Of a stretch of 64,000 nt of DNA, positions 61,743-64,000 are shown piece by piece. Made by a program: the position numbers and the translations under genes. Location: the NCBI RefSeq assembly GCF_008119785.1, contig NZ_VSFA01000005.1, positions 124,001 to 188,000 of the forward strand, given 5' to 3'. The stretch comes from Micromonospora sp. MP36. Its GTDB lineage: Bacteria > Actinomycetota > Actinomycetes > Mycobacteriales > Micromonosporaceae. Within the stretch, counting starts at the first letter, position 1. Every line of letters begins with the position of its first letter. Under the pieces are notes generated by a model. The model made no database searches. It had not been told where the DNA came from and saw nothing but the letters and a program-made list of their open reading frames with translations.

Positions 61743-62579
61743 TCAGCCGTGAGTCACCGTCAGCACGTCCCCCGGGCGTACCCCGAGCCGGTCCACCGCC
61801 CGGCCAGTGTTCACGGCGACGGCGACCAGGCCGGCGGAATCCGGGTACACCACCAGCTCACCGAGCGGGGCGTCGCCGAAGGTGCGCCCGCGCACCGCGA
61901 GGACGCCAGCGGCGGCCTCGGGTCGCGGCGCGGCGTCGGGCGCGCCGAGGCCCTCGCTGGCCACCCGGACCCGTGCTGGCAGCCCGTCGAGGAGGTCCCC
62001 GGGGGCGGCGAGCTGGACGTTGCCGAAGTGGTCCAGGGTGAGGACCTCGGCGGCGAACCCGTCGGCGGTGCGGCGGACCACCGGCGCGGGCAGCCGGACC
62101 AGCGCCCCCGGGTCCAGCGCCGGGCCGGCGTCGGCGAGCGGCGCGCCGAGCGCGAGCCGGGCGGCGACCGGCGCGAAGACGTCCCGGCCGTGGAAGGTGC
62201 GGGAGACCGCGGGCGCCAGCCAGTCCGGGTTGGCCAGCTCGACCGCGGCGGTGATCCCGCCGAGCGCCGCGGCGGCGTCGAGGAGCAGACCGTTGTCCGG
62301 CCCGACGAGCAGCCCGCCCGGGGTGGCCAGGCCGATCCCGCGGCGGGCGGTGCCCACGCCCGGGTCGACCACCGCCACGTGCACCCCTTCGGGCAGGTGC
62401 GGCACGGTCTGCGCGAGCACCGCGGCACCCCGCCGGACGTCCGCCGGTGGCACGAGGTGGGTCACGTCGATCACCCGGGCGGCCGGGGCGAGCCGGGCGA
62501 GGACTCCGTGACACGCCGCGACGAACCCGTCGGCGAGGCCGTAGTCGGTGGTCAGCGAGATCCAGGCGGTCGGGGCCAT
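61743..62579 (-). CDS. SAM hydroxide adenosyltransferase (DUF62/fluorinase superfamily)
   Basis: A 278-residue protein. 'WISLTTDYGLADGFVAACHGVLARLAP' is the first motif. 'VAVVDPGVGTARRGIGLATPGGLLVGPDNGLLLDAA' carries the Asp-Arg of the hydrolase triad and 'SRTFHGRDVFAPVAARLALG' the His. 'DHFGNVQL' is the adenine-binding region. Members split SAM to adenosine and methionine using hydroxide; true fluorinases or chlorinases differ in key positions. The C-terminal domain contains 'EGLGAPDAAPRPEAA', encoded by a diverged family A repeat (61906-61960). Confidence 0.88.
   Translation of the reverse strand: MAPTAWISLTTDYGLADGFVAACHGVLARLAPAARVIDVTHLVPPADVRRGAAVLAQTVPHLPEGVHVAVVDPGVGTARRGIGLATPGGLLVGPDNGLLLDAAAALGGITAAVELANPDWLAPAVSRTFHGRDVFAPVAARLALGAPLADAGPALDPGALVRLPAPVVRRTADGFAAEVLTLDHFGNVQLAAPGDLLDGLPARVRVASEGLGAPDAAPRPEAAAGVLAVRGRTFGDAPLGELVVYPDSAGLVAVAVNTGRAVDRLGVRPGDVLTVTHG
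61906..61960. repeat. Diverged family A palindrome inside a coding sequence
   Basis: The core GGTCGCGGCGCGGCGTC is retained. Flanking stems are GGCCTCGG / CCGAGGCC and CCAGCG / CGCTGG. It is read in a different frame from the other coding copies. Confidence 0.55.
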
Positions 62580-62738
62580 GCGGGAAGGCTAACCAACTTG
62601 ATTAGGAATCGTCGGTGATCATAAATTAACCGTGTGGACCGCGGCGCTTCGCTTTTGGGCTGGTTCGGGGGAGATTCCGGTGATGTGGGCCGGTCGTGAT
62701 CGCGGGTTCTCCTGGATCGATGGCGGGGCGATGAGCCG

Positions 62739-64000
62739 GTGAGCGGGAAGCTGCCGCTGGCCGGGGGTGAGGTCTCCCGTACCGCTTGCGCCCGCGTTTT
62801 GCTGCGATCGGGGGTGGACGAGGAGAGCGGTGAGGTTCTGTCGCAGGCGGTGCTGGCGCAACGTGTTGGCTGGTGTGCCGATCTGGTGGCGGGGATGGTG
62901 TCCGGCCTGTTGGCGGAGCGGTGGAACTGCGCGGATGTGGAGGTGTTGGCCTCCGGACACGACGCGGGTGGCCGGAAACTTCCGTCAAACGCGTGGATGG
63001 CGCTGCGGCGTCTGGGTTGGACGGTTACCGCGCCGGTGGGTGTGAGGGTCAATGACCGGGTCGTGCGGATGGCGCAGGAGCAGGCGGGGCGTGTTCTGCG
63101 GTCGGCGTCGTGGCGTGCGGGCCTGACTGGCGGAGTGCTGGCGACGTGGCCGGCCGATCCACGCAAGCGCACCGCACGGGAGTGGGAGCAGGTTCGGGCG
63201 TCGATCCCTGGCGGGCAGCATCTGCCGTCGGGGGTCATCAAGTCCCGCACCCGGCAGGCCGCCAGGTTCCTTGCCGCCAATGGCCGGCTGCCGGTGGACG
63301 TGTTCGAACTCGAAGGCGCCCCGAAGGTCGCGCGGATGCTGCTGCTGGCCGCGTGTGACCGGCAGCAGGCCACCATCGAACGCAGCGACACCGACCCCAG
63401 CAGGGTGTTGCTGCGGTTGCAGCTGCCCACCCGCCCAGATCCGCGATCGTATCGGGACTGGACGTGGGTGGCCTGTCGCATCAGCCTGCCGCCCACGGTC
63501 CCCGCAGGCGCGGTGGTGCACCTGCCCACCCTCCGCATCACCGGCAGACAGGTGCGCGCCGACATGGCATACACGCACGCCGTGCCGAAGGCCCGGCGCA
63601 CCGGTCACACGGTGGCGGTCGGCGTGGACTGGGGGTCTCAACACTCTCCTCAGCGCGGGAGCCCTGCGGCTGCACGAGGGCGGGCGGATCACCGCGTTGG
63701 GGGCCGGTGGTCAGTTCCGGGCCGCCGGCATCCTCGCGAAACAGCACCGCCTCCGACGGCTGTCAGAGCGGTTGCATGCCAAAGCCGACCACTACCAACG
63801 GCTCGCCGGCCGTGACGAGCGGCATCACCTCGTCGGCAAACTGGCGGTGCTGCGCGACGAGATCCGCCACGTCTCCGCCCGCCGGACGAACCTGAACGCC
63901 GCCCTCTCGTGGGCTGCCGCCAGATGGGCCGTGGACCAGGCGATCGCCGCCGCGGCGAGCGTGATCTATGTGGAAGACCTGCGGTCGTTGGAAGCCAAGG
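62739..64000 (+). pseudogene. IS605-type TnpB gene, frameshifted, runs off the window
   Basis: The N-terminal ~295 residues are in one frame. The RuvC-I segment 'HTVAVGVDWG' (catalytic Asp) is then broken at a run of five G (63631-63635), and the continuation 'LNTLLSAGALRLHEGGRITAL' is in another frame. That frame stays open to the window end and includes the RuvC-II segment 'ASVIYVEDLRSLEAK' with the catalytic Glu. Removing one G restores a single frame. TnpB is the RNA-guided nuclease of IS200/IS605 elements. No TnpA is visible, so this looks like a TnpB-only element whose right end lies outside the window. Confidence 0.8.

Noticed and set aside
61743..62579. A fluorinase or chlorinase
   Set aside because: The motifs (DPGVGTARR, SRTFHGRD) fit the ordinary SAM hydroxide adenosyltransferase group, and there are no halometabolite genes nearby.
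62580..62738. A left end of the TnpB element or an omega-RNA-like gene
   Set aside because: The sequence is slightly AT-rich near 62610-62630, but I could not define a subterminal hairpin or target motif, and guide RNAs lie at the other end, outside the window.

Overview
The window is very GC-rich with actinobacterial gene order, many GTGA start/stop overlaps and many apparently leaderless genes. It most resembles a Micromonospora-type actinomycete (family Micromonosporaceae). That placement rests on gene content and style, not on a database search. I see no rRNA, tRNA or CRISPR array.

Layout. 0.1-8.3 kb: map and a VIT/CCC1-type transporter gene, then minus-strand genes for a nucleotidyltransferase-like protein, a deazaflavin-dependent oxidoreductase, a PadR-ABC-FtsX export cassette and a ferritin-like/lipoprotein pair. 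8.5-29.1 kb: the conserved translation and RNA block rimP-nusA-ylxR-infB-(TRM11-type methyltransferase)-DUF503-rbfA-nrnA ... truB-ribF-rpsO-pnp-M16 peptidase-dapB. It is interrupted at 17.1-21.6 kb by small membrane proteins, a P-loop kinase and a MATE exporter. 29.2-40.7 kb: an accessory insert between dapB and thyX. It holds a glycogen-debranching-type enzyme divergent from a LacI regulator and a sugar ABC importer without its own ATPase, three GNAT acetyltransferases, a GT87-type mannosyltransferase, an AlkX/YcaQ-type DNA glycosylase and a DUF2752 protein. 40.8-56.8 kb: the core block resumes with thyX-dapA-rnj-ftsK-...-rimO-pgsA-cinA-clgR-pspA-pspM, with YbjN-domain proteins and a guanidinium exporter inserted. 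The exporter leader matches a guanidine-III riboswitch. 56.9-62.6 kb: a very large multicopper-oxidase-like protein that has lost most copper ligands and carries fibronectin III domains, a Nei-type glycosylase and a SAM hydroxide adenosyltransferase. The window ends inside a frameshifted TnpB-type gene.

The most unusual feature is a set of dispersed palindromic repeats. Family A is a 52-bp element whose 12-bp arms covary between copies. Family B is about 58-60 bp. Family C is a 59-60-bp tandem repeat that carries a start codon. They lie between genes, at gene ends and in frame inside genes. In the multicopper-oxidase-like gene two B copies sit in the loop of an A copy, adding about 60 codons. 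This resembles the in-frame palindromic elements known from Rickettsia.

Functional links. The 8.5-29 kb block couples ribosome and 30S maturation, transcription elongation, initiation and RNA decay (IF2, RbfA, RimP, NusA, PNPase, with RNase J further on). dapA and dapB supply lysine and diaminopimelate. ClgR-PspA-PspM form the envelope-stress module. The 29.8-36.4 kb genes form one regulated oligosaccharide uptake and breakdown unit.
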